DNA of 64,000 bases, from positions 682,001-746,000 of the forward strand of contig CAWFOC010000003.1 in the NCBI GenBank assembly GCA_963817395.1, in the 5' to 3' direction. The position numbers and the translations under genes are program-made. Position 1 is the stretch's first letter; every line of letters starts with the position of its first letter. The stretch is from CAWGYQ01 sp963817395. GTDB taxonomy: Bacteria > Acidobacteriota > Vicinamibacteria > Vicinamibacterales > CAVPJW01. The notes beneath the pieces were generated by a model. That model saw nothing but the letters and a program-made list of their open reading frames with translations, was not told the origin of the DNA and ran no database searches. Positions 28,184 through 37,331 of this stretch are shown one piece after another.

Positions 28184-29113
28184 ATGCGGAAACGTGTCTA
28201 TCATTCACTGATGGCATTGCTCCTGGCGTTGTGTCTCCTGGCTCCCGTCCATGTCTGGGCGCAGGCCACGGCACCCAGCCAGGTGCTCCACGAGCGGCTT
28301 CGCCATCAGCTCGACCGGCGTCTTCACGCCGTCGTCGAGGATTTTGACGGCGTGATGGGATACGCCATCGTCGACTTGACCTCCAACGAGCGCCTCGGCG
28401 AGCTCGCCGACGCCGCGTTTCCGGCGGCGTCGACGATCAAGCTGGCGGTGCTGTACGAGCTGTATCGCCAGGCAGACACCGGCCTGGTCCGGCTCGATGA
28501 GGTCAGCGCCCTCGACCGGCGGCACGTCGTGGGTGGCAGCGGCGTGCTGTTCGAACTGGGGTCGCCGTCGCTCAGCGTGCGCGACTACGCCACGCTGATG
28601 ATTGTGCTCAGCGACAACACCGCGACCAACGTCGTGATCGACAGGATCGGGATGCCGAACGTGAATGCCACCCTGGACCGTTTGGGCTTGCGAACCACGC
28701 GCCTCCGCCGACGCATGATGGATCTCGAGGCAGCGCGCCGTGGCGACGAAAATGTGTCGTGTCCGGGCGAGCTCGCCCGAATGTTGGAGATTCTCTGGAA
28801 CGGCGAGGGCTTGACGGCCGCGAGCCGGACGGAGGCCCTCGCCATCCTCCAGAAACGCAAGGTGACACCCATGGTCCGTGGCGTACCCGCCGGGATCGCG
28901 ATTGCGAGCAAGTCAGGAGAGCTCGAAGGCGTCCGAGCGGATGCCGGGGCCGTCGCTGCGCACGGACGGCCGTACATCTTTGCGGCGATGACCACCTACG
29001 CGCGAGCTGACGACGCGGCGGAACGCGCAATCGAAGAGGCGTCGCGCGCTGCCTATGAGTACTTCAGCCGTGTCGGTGCTGGAGGGGCGCTCGGGCGACA
29101 GATCGATCGGTGA
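28184..29113 (+). CDS. Secreted class A beta-lactamase-like serine hydrolase
   Basis: A 309-residue exported protein with a signal peptide ending VWAQA near residue 28. Serine beta-lactamase/penicillin-binding motifs are present: SxxK as STIK at residues 83-86, SDN at 143-145 and KSG at 243-245. RRRMMDLEAARRGDEN sits where the omega-loop Glu would be, but a clear E-x-x-L-N is lacking. It could be a true lactamase or a related peptidase. CGAGGA precedes the ATG. It is divergent from fabZ by about 25 bases. Confidence 0.87.
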   Translation: MRKRVYHSLMALLLALCLLAPVHVWAQATAPSQVLHERLRHQLDRRLHAVVEDFDGVMGYAIVDLTSNERLGELADAAFPAASTIKLAVLYELYRQADTGLVRLDEVSALDRRHVVGGSGVLFELGSPSLSVRDYATLMIVLSDNTATNVVIDRIGMPNVNATLDRLGLRTTRLRRRMMDLEAARRGDENVSCPGELARMLEILWNGEGLTAASRTEALAILQKRKVTPMVRGVPAGIAIASKSGELEGVRADAGAVAAHGRPYIFAAMTTYARADDAAERAIEEASRAAYEYFSRVGAGGALGRQIDR

Positions 29114-29147
29114 GCCAGGCGTTCGCCAGTTGGAAACACGATCGCCA

Positions 29148-30623
29148 ATGAAGAGCGCGAATTCCCTTCTTAAGCGGCTTTCTGGTCACCAGGAGACGGA
29201 AATCGCCTCATTTCGGCTGAGCGTCCTCGTTCCAGTCTTCAATGAGCGCCACGTCGTAGAGGAGAGCATCCGGCGAGTGCTCGCGCTTCGAGATGATTTG
29301 ATCGGCTCGCTCGAAGTGATCGTGGTAGACGATTGCAGTACCGACGGAACCCGCGAGATCCTGAAACGAATCGCCGAGTCAGACGAGCGAGTGACGCTCG
29401 TGTTCCACGATCGCAACCTCGGGAAAGGCGCGGCGATTCGCACCGGCGTCGCCCGGGTCACCGGCGACATCGTCGTGATTCACGACGCCGACCTGGAATA
29501 CAACCCAGCCGACATTCCCGCCTTGCTCGTTCCATTTGCCAGGGAAGGTGCAGACGCAGTTCTTGGCTCGCGGTTTCTGTCGACTCCCTACCGGCGCGCG
29601 TTGATGTACCGCCACACGATGGTCAACAAGGCTGTGACCGTGGCCGCCAGTATCCTCACCGATCTGGCGCTGACCGACGTTGAAACCTGCTACAAGGCTA
29701 TCAATGCGACGCTGCTGAAATCGATTCCATTGCGTAGCAACGATTTCCGGTTCGAGGTCGAGATTGTATTCAAGCTGGCGAAACGCCGGGCGCGGATATT
29801 CGAAGTGCCGATTCGCTACATGGCGCGCAGCTACGAGGAAGGGAAAAAGATTCGCGCGCGCGACGGGCTCCTGGCGCTCGCGGCGATGATCCGCTTCTGG
29901 CTGATCGATGATTTGTATAGAGATGACGAGTATGGCTCTCACATCCTGGTGGCACTCGAGCGGTCCAGGAGATTCAATGCCTGGATGGGCGAGACGCTCC
30001 GGCCTTACATCGGCAATCGCGTGCTGGAGATCGGAGCCGGTATCGGGAATGTGACGAACCAGTTGATACCGCGGGAGCTATTCGTGGCGTCGGATATTAA
30101 CCCGAACTACCTGGCGTATCTCAGATCGTACGCGGCCGGCAAGCCCTACCTGCGCGTTATGGACGTCGACGCCACGAAGCCGGATCACTTTACGGACCTT
30201 GAAGGTCAGTTCGATACGGTTGTGATGCTGAACGTGCTGGAACACGTCGACGACCCGACGCAGACACTTCGCAACGTGCGGGCCGCGCTCGAAGAGGGAG
30301 GCCGGGCGATTATCCTGGTGCCCCAGCATCCCTGGCTGTTCGGCTCGCTTGACGAGGTGCTCGGCCACCGCGAACGCTACACCCGACAGCGCTTTGAGCA
30401 CTCGCTCACAGAAGCCGGGTTTCACACAGAGCAAGTGTTCGACTTCAACCGGTTTTCGGTCCCGGGCTGGTGGCTCAATGCCAGAGTGCTTCGGAGAAAG
30501 CGATTCTCGCGTCTGCAGTTGAAACTGGTAGACACCTTGATGCCTCTCTTCAAGCGGATCGACCGCTTCTTGCCCTGGAGTGGTGCCAGCCTGATTGCCA
30601 TTTGCAGACGGAGCGCTAGTTAG
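29148..30623 (+). CDS. Fusion of a GT2 glycosyltransferase and a SAM-dependent methyltransferase
   Basis: A 491-residue protein. Residues about 22-250 are a GT-A family 2 domain (LSVLVPVFNERHVVEESIRR, VIVVDDCSTDGT, VIHDADLEYNP with the DAD metal motif, VLGSRF), similar to dolichol/undecaprenyl-phosphate sugar transferases. Residues about 280-470 are a class I methyltransferase (RVLEIGAGIGNVTNQLIPRE, FDTVVMLNVLEHVDDPTQTL). No membrane helices are obvious. The frame is intact through both domains, so the fusion is probably real. ATG at 29148 starts after the lactamase-like gene ends. Confidence 0.88.
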   Translation: MKSANSLLKRLSGHQETEIASFRLSVLVPVFNERHVVEESIRRVLALRDDLIGSLEVIVVDDCSTDGTREILKRIAESDERVTLVFHDRNLGKGAAIRTGVARVTGDIVVIHDADLEYNPADIPALLVPFAREGADAVLGSRFLSTPYRRALMYRHTMVNKAVTVAASILTDLALTDVETCYKAINATLLKSIPLRSNDFRFEVEIVFKLAKRRARIFEVPIRYMARSYEEGKKIRARDGLLALAAMIRFWLIDDLYRDDEYGSHILVALERSRRFNAWMGETLRPYIGNRVLEIGAGIGNVTNQLIPRELFVASDINPNYLAYLRSYAAGKPYLRVMDVDATKPDHFTDLEGQFDTVVMLNVLEHVDDPTQTLRNVRAALEEGGRAIILVPQHPWLFGSLDEVLGHRERYTRQRFEHSLTEAGFHTEQVFDFNRFSVPGWWLNARVLRRKRFSRLQLKLVDTLMPLFKRIDRFLPWSGASLIAICRRSAS

Positions 30624-30719
30624 AACCCTGACCTGATCGCTGCTGACCGCAATTGCCCGGCGGCGGCCGTGAAAGTCGTTCGCGCCGCGCTGAGGGTCGG
30701 CTCCGGCGTCGCCCTCGGC

Positions 30720-32000
30720 TCAGTGCGCACCGCCAACGGGAGCAGCTGAGGAGCGCACCGCCTCGAGACGCGAGCGAACCAGCACGGCGATCTCCTCGAT
30801 GCCGATGCTCTTCAGGCACAGGTTGTCGTTGCAGGGCGACCGCCGCTGGTTGAGCGGACCGATGCACGGGCTGCAGGAGTATCCGGTGTGGATCACGTCC
30901 GAGTTGGTCGTCAGCGGCCGATAGCGCTCGGGGATCTCCGGCCCGAAGAAGACGACTTCGCGGATCCGTGTCAGCGCCGCGAAGTGGGCCGGTCCCGAGT
31001 CGTTCGTGACCAGCACGTGCGCGAGATCGAACAGATGCAGCAGCTCTGTCATCGTTGTCTGGCCAGTGAGGTCCAGCGCACGTGGCGAGCCGAGCCGCGC
31101 GCACATGTATTGCGCGTCGGGCTTCTCGCTGGCAACACCCGTGATCAGCACGAAGACCTCGGGATCTTCCAGCAGCTGGCGAGCGAGCTCGGTGAACGAC
31201 TCGAGCGGCCAGCGGCGCATTGGAAACCTGTCGCTGGCGTTGGGATTCAGAACGACGAGCTTGCGGGTCGGTCCGATGTCGGCATGGATCGCGCGGAGCT
31301 TCCGCCAGATTTCGGCAGCCGCGCTCGCGTCGGTCGAAATCTTCGGAACCTCGAGACAGTCCATGGTCCTCGGCCGTTTCACCCGCGGCACCTGGTCCGG
31401 CGGCGCGTCGAGAGCGTGCACGAGATCGAGGAACGTGTGCGCGGCATGGATGTGCGCGTTGTGCAGCACCTTGTGTGTCAGCAGATCGCCGGTGTACAGC
31501 CCTTCCTGGTTGAACCGGTGGAAACCGACGCGCCGGCACGCGCCAGACAGGTAGCTCAGCATGCTGCTGTACCTGACGAAGGCTTCCATGTTGATCACGG
31601 TGTCGATGCGGCGACGGCGGGCACGCCACAGAAACAGCAGCGTGTCGCGCGCGAGTGACAGGCCGGAATGCGCGTCAAGGGTGATGATGTTCTCGGATGG
31701 GATGATCTCGAGGATCTCCACGCTCGACCGGATCTGCGTGAAGCAGAGAAAGTGCAGCGTGGCGTCCGGATGGAGCTCGCGCGCTTTCCTGAGCGAGGGA
31801 TAGGCCACGACCATCGTCCCCATCTCGGCGAGCTGAATGAACAGGATGTTCCGCGGCCTGCCGACCGGAGAGGTGGCCAGTCCGATGAGGCGCTGGACGC
31901 GGTAGACGATGGTGAGGAGAAACGCGAGCGGGATCCCGACCCAGTAGTCGATGGCCCGCATCAGGTCCGCATTCAACGGCAGTCTCGTTTCGAAGGGCAC
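30720..32000 (-). CDS. Glycosyltransferase family 9 (heptosyltransferase-like)
   Basis: A 426-residue GT-B protein. An N-terminal hydrophobic segment (YWVGIPLAFLLTIVYRVQRL) is followed by the GT9 first domain (RNILFIQLAEMGTMVVAYPS). The donor-binding part has LVVLNPNASDRFPMRRWP, and VTNDSGPAHFAALTRIREVV with FFGPEIPERY gives the typical C-terminal motif. Such enzymes add heptose to the LPS core. Late Cys residues (CSPC, SPCNDNLC) are common in GT9. The GTG at 32000 is the longest start; ATG at 31961 is possible. The gene converges with the GT2 fusion. Confidence 0.85.
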   Translation of the reverse strand: MPFETRLPLNADLMRAIDYWVGIPLAFLLTIVYRVQRLIGLATSPVGRPRNILFIQLAEMGTMVVAYPSLRKARELHPDATLHFLCFTQIRSSVEILEIIPSENIITLDAHSGLSLARDTLLFLWRARRRRIDTVINMEAFVRYSSMLSYLSGACRRVGFHRFNQEGLYTGDLLTHKVLHNAHIHAAHTFLDLVHALDAPPDQVPRVKRPRTMDCLEVPKISTDASAAAEIWRKLRAIHADIGPTRKLVVLNPNASDRFPMRRWPLESFTELARQLLEDPEVFVLITGVASEKPDAQYMCARLGSPRALDLTGQTTMTELLHLFDLAHVLVTNDSGPAHFAALTRIREVVFFGPEIPERYRPLTTNSDVIHTGYSCSPCIGPLNQRRSPCNDNLCLKSIGIEEIAVLVRSRLEAVRSSAAPVGGAH

Positions 32001-32091
32001 GGTGTCGCCTCGGCGATGTCGATCGTGGCCTCGCGGATGACGCGGTTCCTGCGGAGCGCGCTGGAGGGCGACCCGGCGTGATCGACACCGA

Positions 32092-33300
32092 CTATGCCGC
32101 CATAGAACCTGGTCGGGGCTCCGACAGCAGCAGCCTGACGGTGCGCAGCGGATGCCGCGCGTCGTCGCGAACCGTGGCCCAGCCGATTCTCCGCAGATAA
32201 TGCGCCAGGAATGCGAAGAGCAGAACGGTCGTGATGTAAAGCACCGACCCGAGTCGGAACACCTCCGGAGCCGCGGCGTAGAGCGCGAGGCCGATGGATG
32301 CCGCGATGTTGCGCGGACCCCGCTTGTCCGGCACCAGGAGCACGATCAGCAGGTGCCGGGCGACCCGCATCTTGATGCCGACGAACATCGCGAACGGAAC
32401 GAGCGACCACCCGATCCGATCCTCCATGTCGAACCCGAGTCGCGTCTCGACGTACCACAGCACAATCGTGAAGGGCACGACCAGTGCGACCGCCGCGACC
32501 GTGTCGTAGATGTTGCCTTTGACCTGGTCGTGGAACGTGAAGATGTTCAGGTAGTTGTCCCAGATGAAATAGGGAAGCACGAGACCGGCGAACAGGATGG
32601 CGGCAAAGATCATCGCCATGCCACGCCGCATGGTCAGGATCTGCCACGCGTACGCCGCCGGCGAGAGCTTCATCGTGATGGCGAGCGCCATCAGGATGTG
32701 ACTGGCTTCGCGCCTCGAGCGGGCGAGGACGAGCGCGATCATGACCACGACGAGCATGGCGAGGTACGAGTCGTCCTGCACGTAGACGAACCGATGTCCG
32801 AAGTACGCGAAGTTCAGGTACAGGAGGGGAAAGAGGTACCACCGCGTGTTCAGGAAATACCAGAGCGACAGCGCGACGAACAGCGCGGCGAGCAGCAGGA
32901 CCATGCCGTAGAACCCGATTCCCGTCGCCGCCCCTATGGCATACAGCCCCGCCGCCGTGAGCAAGCCCGCCGGCGGATAGGGAGCTGATTCCTCCCTGGT
33001 CCACGTCGCCTTCTCGAGCGGTGTCTGTTCAAGGCGCGCCTTGGTGTACATGTCGAGCGGATCATTCAACACGACCTTGGCGACGTACGAATTGCCGATC
33101 GTGTCCGTGCCGTAGGTCTCGTACTGGTGAACGCCGCTGAGCAGCGGGAAACGGGCGTAATCGACGTAAGCCCGCGGGACGTTCGGAATCGCCACGGCGA
33201 TCATGTGCAGGACCGTCGCGGCGATCACCGTGTACTGGACCGGTCGGTTCACCCGTAACAGGAACCTGTCGACCGCCGCCGCCGCTTCGAGAAAAGTCAC
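32092..33300 (-). CDS. Polytopic membrane protein, GT-C (DUF2029-like) type
   Basis: About 402 residues with roughly ten hydrophobic helices and a charged periplasmic loop (ESAPYPPAGLLTAAGLYAIG). The layout resembles GT-C glycosyltransferases of the DUF2029/GT87 kind, but no diagnostic acidic motif is clear, so the assignment is tentative. The start is placed at GTG 33300, right behind a strong AGGAGG with a short 3-base spacer; the longer frame up to 33417 lacks such a site. It precedes the GT9 gene on the same strand with a 91-base gap, which suggests a shared role in glycan assembly. Confidence 0.65.
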   Translation of the reverse strand: MTFLEAAAAVDRFLLRVNRPVQYTVIAATVLHMIAVAIPNVPRAYVDYARFPLLSGVHQYETYGTDTIGNSYVAKVVLNDPLDMYTKARLEQTPLEKATWTREESAPYPPAGLLTAAGLYAIGAATGIGFYGMVLLLAALFVALSLWYFLNTRWYLFPLLYLNFAYFGHRFVYVQDDSYLAMLVVVMIALVLARSRREASHILMALAITMKLSPAAYAWQILTMRRGMAMIFAAILFAGLVLPYFIWDNYLNIFTFHDQVKGNIYDTVAAVALVVPFTIVLWYVETRLGFDMEDRIGWSLVPFAMFVGIKMRVARHLLIVLLVPDKRGPRNIAASIGLALYAAAPEVFRLGSVLYITTVLLFAFLAHYLRRIGWATVRDDARHPLRTVRLLLSEPRPGSMAA

Positions 33301-33712
33301 CTGCCTCCTGGGTCCGGCCGAGCCATCTAGAGTAGCAGAGGACAACTGTCGAATCCGGCTCGGCGGAGAACGCAGCAGGAAATCATCGGCCGCGCCACCA
33401 ACGGCGCCAGGTCTCAAGTACCTGTCGCCGGATCAGAGCGCGACGAACGTTTTTGGGTGTGCGGGGTTGCGGGAGCGCTGCAAGAAACGGGAGCGGTACA
33501 AGAAATTGGTCGCGCGCGGATCGTGAATGGTGCGACGGAATGCGGCGGTGCCAGCGCCTGCCTGAAGTTTGCGCATTCCGTTGATTCGGCGCGACCTGCG
33601 GACAGGACAATCAAAACCTGTGCCGCGCCCGATCGCGCGGAAACGTGCCACAAAAACTCGGCGCGCGCGCGGAGCCGTCCTGTCGAATGGACGATGGTGT
33701 CCGCCGGGCCCG
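33301..33712. other. Intergenic stretch of about 410 bases without a recognised gene
   Basis: No convincing protein, RNA gene or promoter is visible. Several short overlapping frames occur on both strands but look random. Inverted copies CCGAGCC and GGCTCGG lie about 30 bases apart near 33318-33363 and could form a weak hairpin. Confidence 0.5.
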
Positions 33713-35086
33713 TCAGTACATGCTCAGGTAACGGTCGGTTTCCCACGGCGACACGTGCCGGATGTAGTCGAACCACTCTTCGCGCTTGGCTTCCAGGAAA
33801 TGCGTGAAGATGTGCTCCCCGAGCGTATCGCGGACCAGCTCATTCTTTTCCAGCTCATCGAGCGCTTCACTCAGGTTGCCCGGCAGTTCGTCGATGCGCA
33901 GGTGCCGGCGTTCGCGATGGCTCATCGTGGAGATGTTCTTGTTGATGGGAGGGCCCGGATCGCTCTGCTTCTCGATGCCGTCGAGTCCGCTCCGCAGCAT
34001 GACGGCCAGGGCCAGGTAGGGATTGCACGAGGGGTCCGGCATCCGGAGCTCGATGCGCGTCGAGACACCGCGGGCCGCGGGCACACGCACGAGCGGGCTG
34101 CGGTTCTGCTCCGACCAGGCGATGTTGGTAGGCGCTTCGTATCCCGGGACGAGCCGCTTGTATGAATTCACCAGTGGATTCGTGATGGCGCAGAACCCCT
34201 TGGCGTGCCTCAGAAGCCCTCCGATGTAGTGCAGGCACATTTCGCTCAGCTGCCAGGGCCGGCTTTCGTCGTAGAACATGTTCACGCCGTTCGAGAAGAG
34301 CGATTGGTGCGTATGCATCCCTGAGCCGTTGATCCCGTAGACAGGCTTGGGCATGAACGTCGCGTGCAGGGTATTGCGGATGGCCACGTTCTTCACGACG
34401 AAGCGGAACGTGCTGATGTTGTCGGCGGTTGTCAGGACGTCGTCATAGCGAAAATCGATCTCGTGCTGACCGGCCGCCACCTCGTGATGCGCCGCCTCCA
34501 CCTGAAATCCCATCGCTTCGAGAGCCAGGACGATCTCGCGGCGGACGTCCTCGCCCAGATCGACCGGCGCGAGATCGAAGTAGCTGGCGGTGTCGTGCGT
34601 TTCCGTGGTGGGCGCCCCGTTGCGCGTGTGAAAGAGGAAGAACTCGACTTCGGGACCCGCGTTCATGATCAGTCCCTTGTCGGCTGCCATCGCGATGACG
34701 CGCTTCAGGGCCGTCCGCGGACATCCCGCAAAGGGCCGATCATCGGGGGCGTAGATGTCGCAGATGATTCGACCGACGCGCTCGCCCGTGTTGTATGCCC
34801 ATGGAAACACGCGGAACGTCTCGAGGTCCGGTTTGAGATACATGTCCGATTCTTCGATCCGGACGAATCCCTCGATGGACGAGCCATCGAAGAGGATGCG
34901 CCCGTCGAGCGCATCTTCGAATTGCTTGTCCGGAATCTCGACGTTCTTGATGATCCCGAGAATGTCCGTGAACTGAAGGCGCATGAACTTCACCTTCTCA
35001 CGCTCGGCCCTCTCGAGAATGGCGGCCTTGAGCTCCGCGCCCCGGCGGGCGTTCCGCGCGGCGCGGCTGTCAGAGTCCGTTTTCAT
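33713..35086 (-). CDS. glnA: Type I glutamine synthetase
   Basis: It makes glutamine from glutamate, ammonia and ATP as a dodecamer. The 457 residues include LQFTDILGIIKNVEIP, the latch region FDGSSIEGFVRIEESDM, metal ligands in AGPEVEFFLF, HHEVAAGQHEIDFRY, NGSGMHTHQSLF and the loop NPLVNSYKRLVPGYEAPTNI. The tail has no adenylylation Tyr loop of the GSI-beta kind, and the length fits the GSI-alpha form, so feedback rather than adenylylation is likely. Start ATG at 35086 has GAGGAC 10 bases upstream. Monocistronic. Confidence 0.96.
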   Translation of the reverse strand: MKTDSDSRAARNARRGAELKAAILERAEREKVKFMRLQFTDILGIIKNVEIPDKQFEDALDGRILFDGSSIEGFVRIEESDMYLKPDLETFRVFPWAYNTGERVGRIICDIYAPDDRPFAGCPRTALKRVIAMAADKGLIMNAGPEVEFFLFHTRNGAPTTETHDTASYFDLAPVDLGEDVRREIVLALEAMGFQVEAAHHEVAAGQHEIDFRYDDVLTTADNISTFRFVVKNVAIRNTLHATFMPKPVYGINGSGMHTHQSLFSNGVNMFYDESRPWQLSEMCLHYIGGLLRHAKGFCAITNPLVNSYKRLVPGYEAPTNIAWSEQNRSPLVRVPAARGVSTRIELRMPDPSCNPYLALAVMLRSGLDGIEKQSDPGPPINKNISTMSHRERRHLRIDELPGNLSEALDELEKNELVRDTLGEHIFTHFLEAKREEWFDYIRHVSPWETDRYLSMY

Positions 35087-35279
35087 GAACGGTGTCCTCG
35101 CTGATGGCGGAAACGAGTCTAGGTCCCGCGATCGGGCGTGTCAACGTGCCCGGGCTCGGGTTTGCGGGTCTGGAAGCCCACAAACCGTCGGGCGCCAGAT
35201 CTCGTCTATTCCAGACAGGATGGCTTGGCCGGCGTTCAAGGTACCACGTGGAAGCCGGTGGCGCCGTTGGAGGGAGAAC

Positions 35280-36139
35280 ATGTCGATGAGGGGTCTCGTT
35301 CTGGGCGTGTTGTTGATTGTCGGAGCCGCCGGTGCGGCCGTGCTGGCTCCCAGGGTTCTCGGCCAGACGCCCGGCGATCGCGAGAGGGCCGAGAGTCGTG
35401 GATTTCAGTTGCCGTTCGACGGAGGAAGCCAGATCGGGGCCTCGGTGCGCGATCTGGATGAGGCTGATGTGACCCGCGAACAGCTGGCCACCCCTCGCGG
35501 CGCCGTCGTCGAGAGGCTCGAGACCGACGGTCCCGCGGGCCGGGCGGGCTTGAAGGCTGGCGACATCGTGGTGGAATTCGACGGTGAGGCCGTGCGCAGC
35601 GCCCGGCATCTGACGCGTCTCGTGCGCGAGAGTCCCGCCGGACGAACCGTCACGGCCACCGTTGTTCGCGGCGGGACTCGCACGGCGCTCGAGCTGACCC
35701 CAGTCGTCGCGTCCCGCGTTCGGACTCGACGGGCAGGCCTACCGGGAGTCCATGCGGAGCCTCGAGGAACTGGGCCGCACGATCGACCTCGAGTCCATGA
35801 TGGGATTGCCCGGCGGCCGCGGCCGTCTGGGCGTCACCGTGCAGCCGCTGACGCCGCAACTGGCGGCGTACTTCGGCGTCAAGGACGGTCTGCTCATCAC
35901 GAGCGTCCGAGACGAGTCGCCGGCGGCTGCCGGCGGGCTCAAGGCGGGTGACGTCATCACGACGGTCAACGGCACGAGCGTCACGACGCAGTCCGACCTG
36001 ATCCACGTTCTGCGCAGCGGCTGGAGAGAACACGGACGCAGCGATTGAGCTGATGCGCGAGCGCAAGACCGTCTCCGCGACGGTGAAACTAGAGCGGCCC
36101 GAGATGCGACGGAGAATGGCGCGGGGCCGGGAGCTCTGA
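35280..36139 (+). CDS. Exported protein with two PDZ domains, two frameshifts
   Basis: The N-terminus is a signal or anchor (MRGLVLGVLLIVGAAGAAVL). PDZ 1 holds VVERLETDGPAGRAGLKAGD then IVVEFDGEAVRS. PDZ 2 holds LLITSVRDESPAAAGGLKAG then DVITTVNGTSV. There is no trypsin-like domain, so this is not DegP; a scaffold or adaptor is more likely. The frame shifts near 35730 and 36019, each like one added base. With the second corrected, the end reads AGENTDAAIELMRERKTVSA and stops at 36139. GGAGGGA precedes the ATG by 5 bases. Confidence 0.85.
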
Positions 36140-36169
36140 GTGCGCTCAGAAGCGGCCGGCTGATTCTCC

Positions 36170-37331
36170 CTAGGCCTGAGCGACGCTCGGCACGGGCGGC
36201 GCCGCGGCAACGAGAGCCGAAAGCTGTGCCGCCAGAATCGTGACGATGGCGCGGGCATGATCGTCGGCTTCGACACCGTGCGGCACTTCGACGGCGAGCA
36301 CTCCGAGAGAGCCCTCTGTCGACAGCACCGGCGCAACAATCGCGCCGAATGAGCTGCCGTCGCCGGCCACCGCCGTGAGATTCCCTTCGCGGAACGCGGC
36401 GGCAGCTGCGTTCTCTGCGTCGTAGGCTATGGCGCCAAGCCGGGCGACGCCGGCCACTCCGTACCCGTGACTGAGCGACGGACGGAGCTCGCCTCGGGAA
36501 GCGTCCGCCAGCCAGAGGACGATGCCGCGCGCATTCAGGAGCGCTGTTGCGCGTTCGAGGATCGCCGTCAGCTGTGTCGGGTCGGTCACTCGCGCCAGAT
36601 CAGTGCAGAGCCGCGCGGCGACGGTCAGGCTCGCGCGAGGGGCTTCGGTTGGCACGTCGGCTCGGCGCGGTCAGGTACAGCTCGGAGGGCCCGTCGGGCG
36701 AGGCGTCCAGCGTCGCGGGTTCCGAGGCCGACGGCCTTTGCGGCAGGAACGCGAGCAATATCAGCGAAATCAGCGCGACACTCGCGGTCCCCGCAAGCCA
36801 CCACAATTGCTCCAGCCGAGCCTCGGAGAGTGCGGTCGCGGTCGCGGCGGCACTCATCGCGCGCACCGATTCAACTTGCTGCGACGCCGCCTCGACGAGC
36901 TGAACGCCGTCGGTGAAGATCACGTCCGAGGCCAGTGACCGCTGATTCGCCACGATGTTTTCGCGCACCGTCAGGTCGAGCTTGCGCAGATCGGCGACGA
37001 CTGAGCGCCCTTCATCAACGGCATGACGCGCGTCGTCCGCGTTGACGATGCGACCCAGATGCGCGAGGCGGTTATCGAGCTCGCCGAGCAAGGCCGTCAC
37101 GCGCGACGACCAGGTACCTCAAATCCCTGACCAGCCACGAGATAGCTGCGCTGGCCAGAAGCCCAGTTCCGGCAGCACTGCGACCAAGTGACGCGCTTCG
37201 TCGTCAATGGCCTGCTGGAGGGACGCACGGTCGGCGCGCTGCCGCTCGAGCTGATACACGCGATAACCAGCTGCCCCGCAGGCAGCGACTGCGGCGAGGA
37301 CCAGCACGAGTCGCCATCGGCGGTGCGTCAC
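36170..37331 (-). CDS. Membrane sensor with a cytoplasmic GAF domain, frame disrupted
   Basis: An N-terminal membrane helix (RWRLVLVLAAVAACGAAGYR) is followed by a helical, probably periplasmic part (residues about 30-180, with LDNRLAHLGRIVNADDARHA), a second helix (LWWLAGTASVALISLILLAF) and a C-terminal GAF-like domain (LERATALLNARGIVLWLADA, FGAIVAPVLSTEGSLGVLAV). No output domain follows. An in-frame TGA at 37119-37121 breaks the first part and a one-base shift near 36650 separates the GAF part. Both may be sequence errors. The GTG at 37331 overlaps the previous stop by 4 bases. Confidence 0.6.

Noticed and set aside
33457..33807. Overlapping short frames in the gap before glnA
   Set aside because: They lack ribosome sites, domains and codon preference; treated as non-coding.
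37119..37121. In-frame TGA in the GAF sensor gene as a second selenocysteine codon
   Set aside because: No Cys-type redox motif or adjacent hairpin like that of selD; a stop or sequence error is simpler.
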